A stretch of 53,146 bases of DNA from Clostridium sp. (GCA_023663705.1 JAMPGY010000017.1:1-53146); one strand, 5' to 3'. Shown: positions 43,306-52,982, counted from the stretch's first letter. Notes: generated by a model not told the origin, from the letters alone. Translations and numbers: made by a program.

Positions 43306-45624
43306 TCAAGAATTACCCAAGATTGCGATTTTCTTGCCGCAGAACAGATAAATACCGGCAGGCAGATCGTTTACTTCGGTATATCCGACCGGAATATCCA
43401 GCATTCTCATCATCTGCCCGTTTACGTTGTATAAGGGCGCTTGAAGAGGCTTTGAAGTCTTGATCAGTATCTTTCCTCGTCCGGCTGTCAAAATGAGCTG
43501 AGAAGCGTTTTCTGACTCTTTTATCCCGGTTTCTATATTCTCTATATCATACTGCTGATCCAGAAACATGAGTCTGCGATTGATCCAATCGGCAATGTAT
43601 TCCTGCTCGCTTTCAAAATCCATATCCTTGCTGTCATAGTCATTCCATCTGGCTATCTCTCTGCGGGCTGCCCCTCCGTCCACAAAGTCGTTCTTATAGG
43701 TCTCGAAACGGGCAATCAGGCTATCCTCGTTGAAGGCGCCCAGTCGCAGGCGGGCATAGCGCAGAGCCAATGCCTCGTTCCATCCGTCGGGGTTCAATTC
43801 GGCCAGGCGTTTGTACAAAGTATGTTCGCCGTGTTCATGTGCCCACAGGAACGATATGAAGTCTTCCTCGGGGTTGCAGTAGTCGGTGGAACCGTCCCAG
43901 CGACGTCCCCATGTGCCGTCCATATCCCAGGGGATGACGGTCAGTTTGGTGTCGGTGTTGATGTTGTGAATAGCCAGGTAGAGGTTTTTGCCGTGATTGT
44001 CGGTGGCTTTCATCAATTCAATCAGCAGGTAATAGTCCATCATGACCGGAAGGTCGAAGTAATCGGCCACGGTGGCACGGAATTCGTCATCAGAACTTGT
44101 TGCCACCATATTGATGGCGTTGTAGAGCGGTGTCCAATCGATGTCTTCGCCATCGGTGATGTCGGGATATTTATGTTCCCACCCTTGCCAGCTTTCCGTA
44201 TCGTTGTAGTATTTTTTAGGGGCACGTCTGGGATAGATTTTGGATCCGGATTCATGACCCATGAATATTTCGTAGCTCCAGTCCTTGCTTTTGTAGAGTA
44301 CGCCGCGTATGGTGTTGAGTGTGGTGGATGTCCCGTCGTATTTTTTCAGTTTCAACTGTTTGCGGTCTATCTTCTCGGTCATGCAGTATAGTCCGTTGTA
44401 TACACCGTTGAGCAGTACCTCCACGAATTGGCCTCTGGTGCCGGTGAGAGCGGACGGTTCCTTGGCCTTGTAATAAGGTGCGGTGGCATAGTCGTTCCAC
44501 AGATCGGTGCTCACACGGTTTCTCATGCGTGAGGGATCAATGGCCATGGCGTCCAGAATCCAGTTGTTGTCGCTTCGCAGTCCGAGGAAGCTGACATCCT
44601 GTGATTCTCCGTTTTCATCCTGCAGTTTCACGGCATACGATTTTTTGTGTTTGCTCAGTGCTGTGGCACCACGCCATTTCAATCGGGCGTTGTAGAGTGG
44701 GGCTTCCTGTCCGTTGGCTTCGGTCACCCGGATGCTGCCCGGCAGATAGCTGGTGTAGAACGAGCCGTTGATTTCTACGATGGGCAGTTGGGTAAGCTGA
44801 ATGTGTGTCTCGCATACGATGGCATCGCCCTGTTTGATTTGCAGGAGGTAACCTTCTGTTTGCGTTGTAATCCGGCTGAACGTTACTGTGTTTCCGTTTG
44901 CCACTTGCTTGTTGTCAATCCATAGGCTGTAGTTGTCTGCTTCTCTCCAAGTGAAGTTTACGATAGCTTGTCCCTTGTTTTCGGCAATCCATGCAGTGGG
45001 TACGGTATGGAGATATTCCCTGTTGCCTGTTTCGTAGACGGGAGAGTTACCGTTGATGTGGAAGGAGGAGAGATAGTCGGTCGGAGTGGCGGATTGGGCG
45101 GCAGTGTTGTCCGTTACTTCTTCACCGTTAGTGTCGTAGAAGGTGAACATCTCATTCCCGGTGAATCCGCTCGATTCAGTGTATGTGCCCACCATGCCTG
45201 AGCTGCGTACATTAAATACGTCGTTGGGATTGCCCGGACGTGAAATCAGATAGCATTTCAGGTTCTCGTCGTATGAGATCATCCATTCGGAATCGGTGTC
45301 CTGCTTATAACTGGTGAGTCCTACGTATCGTTCGGACGAGGTGTAGTTGCCCGTGTAGGTGACGTACTGTCCCGTGTAGGCATTACAGATGGTATAGTTG
45401 CCTCCGGTGGTAGACCGGATGTACCAGAACATGTCTTTGGATGCATTGTTGTCTGTGGTATAAAGCAGAGCGTAGGAGGAACCGTGCAGGCTACCGGGAG
45501 CGATTCCGCCTCCGTTGTATTCCAGACAGGTTATCCGATAAGCTTCGTTTTGTTTGAACTGTGGTGCGGCTTGGGCTGCCAGTGTAAGGAGGTTCAGCAA
45601 CAGGCAAACGTATGTTTTTCTCAT
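43306..45624 (-). CDS. Secreted CotH-kinase-like protein with T9SS-like tail
   Basis: A 772-residue exported protein; signal peptide ends LAAQA. An N-terminal region (about residues 20-150, YRITCLEYNGGGIAPG, YTICNAYTGQYVTYTG) looks like a lectin-type beta-trefoil. The CotH kinase domain (about 290-680) has the lysine region RLKWRGATALSKHKKSYAVKL, the catalytic D542 in ATDNHGKNLYL, and metal-binding D567 and D569 in IPWDMDGTWG. CotH of Bacillus phosphorylates spore-coat proteins. In Bacteroidota the targets of CotH proteins are unknown. The last 80 residues (KILIKTSKPLQAPLYNVNGQ, DLPAGIYLFCGKKIAILG) resemble a T9SS sorting domain. It has its own promoter, separated by a terminator from the 1214-residue gene upstream. 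Confidence 0.85.
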   Translation of the reverse strand: MRKTYVCLLLNLLTLAAQAAPQFKQNEAYRITCLEYNGGGIAPGSLHGSSYALLYTTDNNASKDMFWYIRSTTGGNYTICNAYTGQYVTYTGNYTSSERYVGLTSYKQDTDSEWMISYDENLKCYLISRPGNPNDVFNVRSSGMVGTYTESSGFTGNEMFTFYDTNGEEVTDNTAAQSATPTDYLSSFHINGNSPVYETGNREYLHTVPTAWIAENKGQAIVNFTWREADNYSLWIDNKQVANGNTVTFSRITTQTEGYLLQIKQGDAIVCETHIQLTQLPIVEINGSFYTSYLPGSIRVTEANGQEAPLYNARLKWRGATALSKHKKSYAVKLQDENGESQDVSFLGLRSDNNWILDAMAIDPSRMRNRVSTDLWNDYATAPYYKAKEPSALTGTRGQFVEVLLNGVYNGLYCMTEKIDRKQLKLKKYDGTSTTLNTIRGVLYKSKDWSYEIFMGHESGSKIYPRRAPKKYYNDTESWQGWEHKYPDITDGEDIDWTPLYNAINMVATSSDDEFRATVADYFDLPVMMDYYLLIELMKATDNHGKNLYLAIHNINTDTKLTVIPWDMDGTWGRRWDGSTDYCNPEEDFISFLWAHEHGEHTLYKRLAELNPDGWNEALALRYARLRLGAFNEDSLIARFETYKNDFVDGGAARREIARWNDYDSKDMDFESEQEYIADWINRRLMFLDQQYDIENIETGIKESENASQLILTAGRGKILIKTSKPLQAPLYNVNGQMMRMLDIPVGYTEVNDLPAGIYLFCGKKIAILGNS

Positions 45625-45653
45625 AATGAAGTGTATGCTATGGTTATATGCGA

Positions 45654-45661
45654 CAAATTTA
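45654..45661 (-). promoter_or_regulatory. -7 promoter element for the CotH-kinase gene
   Basis: On the minus strand TAAATTTG matches TAnnTTTG and lies 29 bases upstream of the ATG at 45624. Confidence 0.6.
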
Positions 45662-45718
45662 CGAAAAATGTGGAGAAGCGGTTTGTAACAGAGACGCTTT
45701 TCTTGCAGTGAAACAAAA

Positions 45719-45750
45719 AAAGAGGGTCTCGCACATGCGAAACCCTCTTT
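45719..45750 (-). terminator. Terminator after the 1214-residue surface protein gene
   Basis: AAAGAGGGT pairs with ACCCTCTTT, with an inner TCGCA/TGCGA stem. Leftward on the minus strand the stem runs into a seven-T tract. It lies 34 bases after the stop at 45784. Confidence 0.9.
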
Positions 45751-45783
45751 ATTCCATAGGAGGAAAGTCCTCCGTCAATTCAA

Positions 45784-48700
45784 TCAGTCAATGGCAACCA
45801 CCTTCTTGTTGATGATGTAAAGACCCTTCTGCAGGCCTTCTGTTGCTTCGCCATATTTCACGGCCTGACGAACACGGATACCGTCGATCGTGTAAACGTC
45901 AACCTGGCTGTTCTGCTTGTCGGCGATAGCGTTCTGGATGGCTGTGTTCAAGTCGCCGCTGATGGTAATCGTGAGATCACCCTCTGTGGCAACAGGAGCA
46001 TTCATGAACTTGTTGAAGTATGCCTTGTTGGCACCGATAATGGTATTTTCAGCCAACGGAGCGATAACGTTCTTACCATTCACAACCTTGGCGACACCGT
46101 TGGTAGCTGCGACCGGAGTGATCCAGAAGTGACCTACCAAACCGTTTTCAGTCAACGGGTTGCTGATGAAGTCTGTGTTAACGTTGATCGTTACAACGGT
46201 GCTGTCATTTACTGTCGGGCTGGTCGGGGCGATGTACTCGTCTGCAAGCTGATCGCCTACAGTGTAGAATACGGGCTTACCGGCTTTGATCCCTACTTCT
46301 TCCTGACCTTCCTCACTCAGATAGAGTTCAGTGCCGTCTTCGCTGATACCGGCAACGCTGTAAACACACAGGCCGTCACCCAGCATATTGGTAGAGAACG
46401 GATAGCAAGCCGTCTGCAACTGACCCTTAGCAACAGTGGCGTTGTAAGCCAAGTCTTCAACATCCTCGTCATAAATGGTTTCTTGGGGGATGAATTCCCA
46501 GCTTGCACCGGAATTGTCAGCAACAGCGGTCTTGTCTGCATTCAAAACGGGAGCACCCTTGGTTGACCAGTATACGAGAACCTTACCGTCGGTTTGGGCG
46601 TGCAGGATATTGCGGCGTGCAGCTTCATCACTGTCCACAGGCTGGTTGTTCAGTTCGGTACCCGTGAGAGCAAATGCTGCATAACCAACGCTCTCTACAG
46701 TGTATACTGCCGGATTGAGAGAGGCCTTGGCATAGTTTCGAGTGTTGCAGAAACCACCGATGTAGAGGTTGGTAGCCTTGTTCTGGATAACATAGCGGCC
46801 GTCCTCGGTCTCAACCAAACGCCATAGGAACTGATCGTCTGTTTGATCTTCTTGTGTTCCGTAGAGGATGGAGCTATTGTCGGAGTCCGTATTGTTGTCT
46901 TCTACCATGTACACTTCACCGGTACGATTCTCAGGCTGCAATTCGGGAACATTGTTCACCTCATAGAATGTCTGGCAGTGACGGATACGATACCAAGTGT
47001 GAGTGTCGAGCTGGAAGATAGCGGCTTTGGCTTTCTCGTAAGCGTTCTTCAACTCCTCTGTAGTTTCCTTCAGACCCTGTACGGTGTAGTCGGTAGAAGC
47101 CTCGTAATATGCCTGAGCGATTTCAATAGCACCCAACAGCTCGTCCTGTGTGCCGAAGGGGTATTTACCGGGCTGGGTGTCATCTTCATTTTCCACTTCG
47201 ATGATGCCTGCTGCAAATGCGTTCGCTTCATCGAGGATTGCCTTCAATTCGGTCGGATCGGCCAAGCCGCCTTTGATGAATGCTTCGAGAGCAGCTCTCA
47301 GAACATCAATGTCAGCCTGAGTCGGAGTGGTAACTTTCAAGGCAGTCTTGTAAGCTTCTTCAAAGTCCTTACCTACCTGACCCAAACCGCTCATCTGGCT
47401 CGTGGGATCCAATGCCGCGTCGAAAATCTGGAATTCGGCCATCGTGAAGAAGGGGAATCCGTTGAGGTTGGCACCGTTGTTGGTCTTCGTTACCTCAAAA
47501 CGCAGGTACTGGTACTCACCGAAGAGGGGATAACCTACACTGGTGAAAGTCAGTTTGTCATCATCAACTTTTACATTGCTGTCGGGCAGACCGGTGATTG
47601 TGCGGAGTTTCGTCCAGCTTTCGGGCTGCTCGATGTCTGCACCGGCTTCCGCACCATACAACACGATTTCAGTCGGGCGGTTGTTCAAGGCGTTTTGCTC
47701 TGAGACAGTTCCGTCAGCCTTCACTGTGTACTTACGCGGAGTCATAGAGAACGCGAACTTGTCGATGGAAGTCTTCAGGTCTACCGTCAAGTTGTGGTAA
47801 GTCTTGGGTGAATTCTCGTTGCCTACCCACATGGAGTGGAAGAACGTGTGGATGTCGTTGTCAATCAATGCGGGCAGACCCTGACCGTCAGTGAATCCGC
47901 TTTCCTTCTGCTCTTCTGTCAGAAGTGCGTTGTGGTCAGCGTTGGAAGACAACTGGTCAACATTCTTCAGGTAACCTTCGTTACCAACCTTTTCATATAC
48001 AGCTGCGATGTTATACTTTTCTTCAGCTTGTGCCAACAGTTCGTTGAATTCCAGATTCAACTGAGCCTGCTTGCGGATAGCATCATACTTGGCAGCATCT
48101 TCGGCAGAAACCGGTTCGATGAACCAAGCGGAACCGTCATTGGCACCACCGTTGTAGAACACGATGTTTCCGCCGGTACCTGTACCACCGCCGTGACCGG
48201 CTGTATGGAAGTCGCCGCTACCGTTGATCTTGATGCGGCCAGAGCTGGCGTTTTCAAAGAAAGTGATGGTAACCTTGTCGGTAGGAGTCTTGCCCATCTT
48301 GTTGACCGGCTGGCTGGTACCGGAATTGTCCGGAGCAACAATGTAGAGAGCATTTCCAAGGTTCTGAATGTTCACGCGGTCGTTGCCGACAGCCTCGATA
48401 TACCAAACATAGGCATCCGAAGTCTCGTTGAGAGCTCCCCACTTCAACTGCTGGTCGGCCGGATACATAGCATAGCGCTGTCCCTCCTGCTTCTCTTCAT
48501 AAGCGGAGTAGGCGGAAACGATACGGTAGTAACCGGTGACAACCGGAGCCTGCTTGGCGGCCTTGAGCGCATCGTATGCATCTCTCAACTTGTTGATGGC
48601 AGCATTGGCTACCTCACGGCTGGGCTCTACAATATGTTGAGTCAGAGCGTATGCTTCCTCACGAGCCGTATTGTATGCTTCTACCAAATTTAAGGGGAAA

Positions 48701-49428
48701 CAACCGGGAGCAGTTCCGCCTTTGATATTTATCAGGTCGTTGGTTGCATTCAGTGCATCCTGGATATCGCTGATCGTGCTTTCGAAAATGCTCACATTAT
48801 AAACTGTGTACCAAGCAGCGAAGTCGGCATAATTACCCATGAATACAGGGTTTTGAACCGTATTGAGGGCGCACCAATCTCCATCGGCCTTGGACATGAT
48901 CATCCAATGGTTGTCCTTCAGAGGGCCACCTTTTCCATTGCTATCACCGCCTTCTTCAAATTTGCTGGGGTCAACACCCAACAGAGGCACACCAACTTTG
49001 GTGTTTACGATGATAAAGGTTTTGGCAGACGTTTTGTCGGCAATGAGAGCCAATGTGATGCTCTCTTCTTCAAAGCTACCGGTGTTATCGGTGAAGGTTA
49101 GATAACTTTGTGTGGCACAGTTCTTCAGATAGAATGCATCGTGTCCGTCGATCTGCGTGCCGGATGTCTCTAAAATCCATGCGGCAGTGTTGGAAGATGG
49201 TTCTGCGACATTTTCAAGGAATGTCGGTGTGGCATCTTCATCGGCCGAACTGGCGCATAACCAGACATTGGCTTCCTCACCTTTGTTGCTCCATGCGATT
49301 CGGTTGAAAGCAATCGTCATTCCATCTGCCGGAGCTGTGATCGCTTCGCCCTTTTCAACACGTCCCCACATTACATTGATATTGCACAACAGCAATGCCA
49401 ATGAAAGAAATAGGTACAATTTTCTCAT
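45784..49428 (-). CDS. Large multidomain surface protein with lectin-like repeats and T9SS-like tail
   Basis: A 1214-residue exported protein with signal peptide MRKLYLFLSLALLLCNINVMWG. Three lectin-like modules are visible (about residues 30-220, 300-440 and 840-960). They share patterns such as GYYRIVSAYSAYEEKQEG and VNIQNLGNALYI in one, and TWYRIRHCQTFYEV and YVIQNKATNLYIGG in another. Helical FIVAR-like linkers alternate with them (AYNTAREEAYALTQHIVEPS, LLGAIEIAQAYYEASTD). A CBM32-like region lies at about 500-690 (LIDNDIHTFFHSMW, WTKLRTITGLPDSN, YQYLRFEVTKTNNG). The C-terminus (VDVYTIDGIRVRQ, then GLQKGLYIINKKVVAID) is T9SS-like. No catalytic domain is recognised, so a glycan-binding adhesin role is likely. 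The upstream TACCTTTA near 49482-49489 is only a near-match to a promoter. Confidence 0.8.
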   Translation of the reverse strand: MRKLYLFLSLALLLCNINVMWGRVEKGEAITAPADGMTIAFNRIAWSNKGEEANVWLCASSADEDATPTFLENVAEPSSNTAAWILETSGTQIDGHDAFYLKNCATQSYLTFTDNTGSFEEESITLALIADKTSAKTFIIVNTKVGVPLLGVDPSKFEEGGDSNGKGGPLKDNHWMIMSKADGDWCALNTVQNPVFMGNYADFAAWYTVYNVSIFESTISDIQDALNATNDLINIKGGTAPGCFPLNLVEAYNTAREEAYALTQHIVEPSREVANAAINKLRDAYDALKAAKQAPVVTGYYRIVSAYSAYEEKQEGQRYAMYPADQQLKWGALNETSDAYVWYIEAVGNDRVNIQNLGNALYIVAPDNSGTSQPVNKMGKTPTDKVTITFFENASSGRIKINGSGDFHTAGHGGGTGTGGNIVFYNGGANDGSAWFIEPVSAEDAAKYDAIRKQAQLNLEFNELLAQAEEKYNIAAVYEKVGNEGYLKNVDQLSSNADHNALLTEEQKESGFTDGQGLPALIDNDIHTFFHSMWVGNENSPKTYHNLTVDLKTSIDKFAFSMTPRKYTVKADGTVSEQNALNNRPTEIVLYGAEAGADIEQPESWTKLRTITGLPDSNVKVDDDKLTFTSVGYPLFGEYQYLRFEVTKTNNGANLNGFPFFTMAEFQIFDAALDPTSQMSGLGQVGKDFEEAYKTALKVTTPTQADIDVLRAALEAFIKGGLADPTELKAILDEANAFAAGIIEVENEDDTQPGKYPFGTQDELLGAIEIAQAYYEASTDYTVQGLKETTEELKNAYEKAKAAIFQLDTHTWYRIRHCQTFYEVNNVPELQPENRTGEVYMVEDNNTDSDNSSILYGTQEDQTDDQFLWRLVETEDGRYVIQNKATNLYIGGFCNTRNYAKASLNPAVYTVESVGYAAFALTGTELNNQPVDSDEAARRNILHAQTDGKVLVYWSTKGAPVLNADKTAVADNSGASWEFIPQETIYDEDVEDLAYNATVAKGQLQTACYPFSTNMLGDGLCVYSVAGISEDGTELYLSEEGQEEVGIKAGKPVFYTVGDQLADEYIAPTSPTVNDSTVVTINVNTDFISNPLTENGLVGHFWITPVAATNGVAKVVNGKNVIAPLAENTIIGANKAYFNKFMNAPVATEGDLTITISGDLNTAIQNAIADKQNSQVDVYTIDGIRVRQAVKYGEATEGLQKGLYIINKKVVAID

Positions 49429-49610
49429 TTTACTTTTGTGATTAAGGGTTAAAAAAATAGTTGTTTAATTATGTTTTGGGGGTAAAGGTAATATTAAAAA
49501 GTTGCGCTAAAGCATTAGAGTTGGTTAAATGTCTACCGCATTAACATTGTTTAACCTTGTGAATGGGTACGCGTTTGCCCAACTTCGGGCTTGTTCTCAT
49601 ACATACGACT

Positions 49611-51599
49611 TTACCTTGTAAGTTCTTCCATACGTTTTAACCATCGATCAGCCAATTCGCTTTTCACACGGATGTGTTCGGTGACCGTTGTGACGAAAGG
49701 GTTGCTTTCAAAATCTCCGCGCACTTGTTCAAAGTCGGCAGCAGCGGTGGATGTGGTCCCGTCGAAGCCAAAGCCCGTGCGGGCTGAGAGCGAGAATTCC
49801 TTGCGGGCATCCTCATAGAGCATCTTGTCCAGTTCCACTACGGCATCCCGCCAACAACGGATGATGTCGGCAAGGCGGTCCGGGGTGAGATGGTCGGGCG
49901 ACAACCTGTAGAAGTTGAGCATTGCGTGATAGGCCCACGTCCACTCGTAGTCGTAGTAATTGGCGTGAACTTGTTGCAGGTAGGCGTTAAGTTCGTCTAT
50001 CGAGTGGAATTCGTCCCGTTCGATGCGTTCCAGCAGGGCTGTGACGCATGATTTGGGGGCGATTAGTCCGGACAGATCCACCCATTCGCCTTCTCCCATA
50101 GAGTCGGTCGGAGCCAGGCGGGTGGCCAGTTCGTCAGCCGATAGGTTATCCAATTGTTCCAGACGGCTGATGAGCGAGTTTCCCAAGAATTTATTGACGG
50201 CCAGACGGTAGAGATGCAGTCCTTTGCGTAGAGCGCTGTTCTTGATGCGTGCGCTGCGATAAGCATACGTGTCCGAAGTCTCTCCCGACAACTGTTGCAG
50301 CTCCTCCAGCACGTGGATGCCGCGTAGCATCTTGGCCACGGTGTAGGGACTGAGCAGGTTGAAGTTGACGCAATCCATGCGCAGGTCGGCTTTGCGCTTG
50401 TCTCGCTTAGGCCACTTTTGCACGTCGCGTATGGTGCCCACGCTACGCAGGTTGACTCCCGGTGCCAGATAGGTGGTACCTTTCTGCTCAATCAAGTAGG
50501 AGAAGGGCAAGGCCGAGGTGTCGGGGTTGCTGGTGTGGCGTCCCATCACGAGGGAGAATGCTCCGATGCGTGCCGGCCACAGAATATAGGAATTGGACGA
50601 TGTCTTGGCACCGCGTTCCATCGCTCCCTGGTGGATGGGTCCGAGTTTGTACATGTGGTTGCTTTGATTGGAACCCGAACCGGCGTTCATGAACGAGAAC
50701 ATGCCGGCAATGAGCAACGACGACTTGTGGTGGGTCACGGTGAACGGACCGGCAAAGATGGCACAGGCCTCTCCGTTCTCTTCGTGACAGTTGCAGAAGA
50801 ACAGAGAGTCGGAAGCCGAATAACCGTGTCCCAGTGTGCAGGCTTGTCCCACGTAACAACGGGAGAGCATGGTGCAGTCGGTTACCGTGCTGCCATCCTG
50901 GATGATGAAGTCGTCGCACACTACACCGTATCCGATGCGTACGGGTGCTTCGCGGCGACTGTTCACGGTGCCGTTTTTCAGTCGGCCGGCTCCTTCGATT
51001 TCCGCATACGTTCCCACACGTACATTTTTTATGTAGCCGGCGTCTACAATGGTGGAATGAGAACCGATGGTGCCACGTCTCGATGAGCGCTCTTCAGCGT
51101 AGGCTGTGGCCATGGCCTTGAGATGCTCCACAACGACAGGGCGGTGGCGATACATCGCTTCGATGTAGGCTTCGTGGGCGGACAGACGATCGTGGATCGT
51201 TACCTCGCGTCCGCCGGTTTCATTCAGCACGGCCACTTCCGTGCCGTTACCGAAGGCTGTCCGTCCGTCGGTGAGGATGATGTCCACGTTCTCGATGAAG
51301 CAGTTGTCCTCGATGTCGTAGTTGGCAATGTAGTTTTTTATGTTTTCAATGCAACAGTCGTCTCCCACAGTCACGTTGTGGAGTGTGGCCTGAAACAGTC
51401 CGGCATGTTTCATCATGCCGCCGGCCATGTGGAAGGTCTTCTCGAAGCGTCCCAGGCGAATGTCGCCGGAGAAGCGGGTGTGGCGGATGTATTTCAGGTT
51501 GATGTCCGGATGAACGGTGACACGCGACCAGTCGGTTGCCGAACACGACTGACTTTCCAGTTGCGTAATGTCCTGTTGGTTGAGAGTTCTGTAGTTCAT
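49611..51599 (-). CDS. DUF4954 family protein with left-handed beta-helix
   Basis: A protein of 662 residues from the start at 51599 (MNYRTLNQQDITQLESQ); the frame is open 16 codons earlier, from 51647. There is no signal peptide, so it is cytoplasmic. The N-terminal half has hexapeptide-type repeats of a left-handed beta-helix, as in acyl- and nucleotidyl-transferases (VTVGDDCCIENIKNYIANYD, IGSHSTIVDAGYIKNVRVG, VRIGYGVVCDDFIIQDGSTV). The C-terminal third is helical. This matches the Bacteroidota DUF4954 family, whose reaction I do not know; a sugar-nucleotide or acyl transfer role is only suggested by the fold. It is divergent from a sugar transporter gene, which may point to carbohydrate metabolism. 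Confidence 0.85.
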   Translation of the reverse strand: MNYRTLNQQDITQLESQSCSATDWSRVTVHPDINLKYIRHTRFSGDIRLGRFEKTFHMAGGMMKHAGLFQATLHNVTVGDDCCIENIKNYIANYDIEDNCFIENVDIILTDGRTAFGNGTEVAVLNETGGREVTIHDRLSAHEAYIEAMYRHRPVVVEHLKAMATAYAEERSSRRGTIGSHSTIVDAGYIKNVRVGTYAEIEGAGRLKNGTVNSRREAPVRIGYGVVCDDFIIQDGSTVTDCTMLSRCYVGQACTLGHGYSASDSLFFCNCHEENGEACAIFAGPFTVTHHKSSLLIAGMFSFMNAGSGSNQSNHMYKLGPIHQGAMERGAKTSSNSYILWPARIGAFSLVMGRHTSNPDTSALPFSYLIEQKGTTYLAPGVNLRSVGTIRDVQKWPKRDKRKADLRMDCVNFNLLSPYTVAKMLRGIHVLEELQQLSGETSDTYAYRSARIKNSALRKGLHLYRLAVNKFLGNSLISRLEQLDNLSADELATRLAPTDSMGEGEWVDLSGLIAPKSCVTALLERIERDEFHSIDELNAYLQQVHANYYDYEWTWAYHAMLNFYRLSPDHLTPDRLADIIRCWRDAVVELDKMLYEDARKEFSLSARTGFGFDGTTSTAAADFEQVRGDFESNPFVTTVTEHIRVKSELADRWLKRMEELTR

Positions 51600-51655
51600 T
51601 GTGCGTGTTTTGTTGATTTTCTGAACGAAAAACGCAGGGGTATTCATTTTATTAT

Positions 51656-51664
51656 TATCTTTGC
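51656..51664 (+). promoter_or_regulatory. -7 promoter element for the sugar transporter
   Basis: TATCTTTGC is an exact TAnnTTTGC match, 82 bases before the transporter ATG at 51747, giving a leader of roughly 75 bases. It overlaps the longest possible reading frame start of the divergent DUF4954 gene only marginally. Confidence 0.6.
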
Positions 51665-51746
51665 TCGTAGAAATGCGTTGTTGGCGTGTTTCCGTCGATA
51701 AATGAAAACTATAAAGACATTATAATTAACCTAAAATTTATTCATT

Positions 51747-52982
51747 ATGGGAAATACTCCTAAAAATTATGCTGTGCCCTTGGCGTTTGTGGGGCTTTTC
51801 TTCTTCTCCATCGGCTTTGCCTTGGGAATTAATTCGTTCCTGATGCCCGTGTTGGAAAATGCCATGAAACTGACGGCTGTTGAGTCCAACCTGCTGCTGG
51901 CTGCCACGTTTGTACCCTTCCTGCTGTTTGGCATCCCGGCCACTAAGTGTATCGAGGCTATCGGTTATAAGAAGACAATGGCTCTTTCGTTCGTGCTGTT
52001 CGCCTTGGCCTTTGGCTTGTTTATTCAGGCTGTCAACTCACTGTCCATCGTGTGGTTCCTGATTGCTTCGTTTGTAGCCGGTGCGGCCAATGCCGTGCTT
52101 CAGGCATCGGTCAATCCCTATGTGACCATTCTTGGGCCTTTGGAGAGTGCCGCCCAGCGTATTTCCATTATGGGTATCTGCAACAAGTTTGCATGGCCTA
52201 CCACGACTGTATTTATCACATTCCTCATCGGCAAGAGTGTAGACGAGATTGCCATGGATGATCTTTATCAGCCGTTTGCTGTAATCGCCGGTATCTTTGT
52301 CGTGTTGGGTGTCATCGCTTTGCTGGCTCCCCTGCCGGAAGTGAAGGCTGCCGGAGAGGATGCATCGGAAGGCGAAGGCAAGGCAGAGGTCTGTGCATAC
52401 GCCGAGGGTAAAACCTCTATCATGCAGTTCCCTCATTTGTTGCTGGGCACCTTGGCTCTGTTCCTCTATGTGGGTGTGGAGACCATCTCGTTGGCCACGG
52501 CGCAGGGCTATGCCGCCTCGTTGGGATTGGGTGACTCGTTCAATTTATTGGGTCTGAATATCCAATACGGTTATATCCCTTCGTTTGGTATGATTGCCGG
52601 TTATATAGTAGGTGCCACCTGCATTCCGCGTATCCTCAGCCAGGCTACGGCCATGAAGATTTGTGCCGTCATCGCTATTGTCGGTTCTGTTCTGGTTGCG
52701 ATTATGCCGGTTGAGACTTCCGTCTACTTCATTTTCCTGATGGCGCTGGGCTGTTCGCTGATGTGGCCGGCCTTGTGGCCGTTGGCTATGGCCGATCTCG
52801 GCAAGTTCACCAAGGCCGGTTCCTCATTGCTCACTATGGCTATTGCCGGTGGCGCCGTTATGCCTCTCGTGCGTGGTTATATTCAGGATATGACGGATTT
52901 CCAGACCAGCTACTGGATTTGTCTGCCTTGCTTCCTGTTTATCCTTTACTATGGAATGGCCGGCTATAAGATACGTAAGTAA
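51747..52982 (+). CDS. FucP/GluP-type sugar MFS transporter
   Basis: A 411-residue inner-membrane protein with about twelve hydrophobic segments, of the fucose/glucose/galactose proton symporter group of the major facilitator superfamily. Family marks are the first helix FVGLFFFSIGFALGINSFLMPVL, GYKKTMALSFVLFALAFGLF, the helix 4-5 region AANAVLQASVNPYVTILGP, and FLYVGVETISLATAQGYAAS in helix 7. The cytoplasmic loop between helices 6 and 7 (about residues 200-225) is acidic and variable. The sugar cannot be read from sequence. Given nagA, nagB and a beta-galactosidase in the window, GlcNAc, galactose or glucose are candidates. It is divergent from DUF4954 and followed by a terminator. Confidence 0.9.
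   Translation: MGNTPKNYAVPLAFVGLFFFSIGFALGINSFLMPVLENAMKLTAVESNLLLAATFVPFLLFGIPATKCIEAIGYKKTMALSFVLFALAFGLFIQAVNSLSIVWFLIASFVAGAANAVLQASVNPYVTILGPLESAAQRISIMGICNKFAWPTTTVFITFLIGKSVDEIAMDDLYQPFAVIAGIFVVLGVIALLAPLPEVKAAGEDASEGEGKAEVCAYAEGKTSIMQFPHLLLGTLALFLYVGVETISLATAQGYAASLGLGDSFNLLGLNIQYGYIPSFGMIAGYIVGATCIPRILSQATAMKICAVIAIVGSVLVAIMPVETSVYFIFLMALGCSLMWPALWPLAMADLGKFTKAGSSLLTMAIAGGAVMPLVRGYIQDMTDFQTSYWICLPCFLFILYYGMAGYKIRK

Noticed and set aside
43203-43463. An 86-codon forward frame after the M60 operon
   Set aside because: It spans the terminator hairpin and the 3-prime end of the CotH gene in antisense, and its start sits at the hairpin; no support as a gene.
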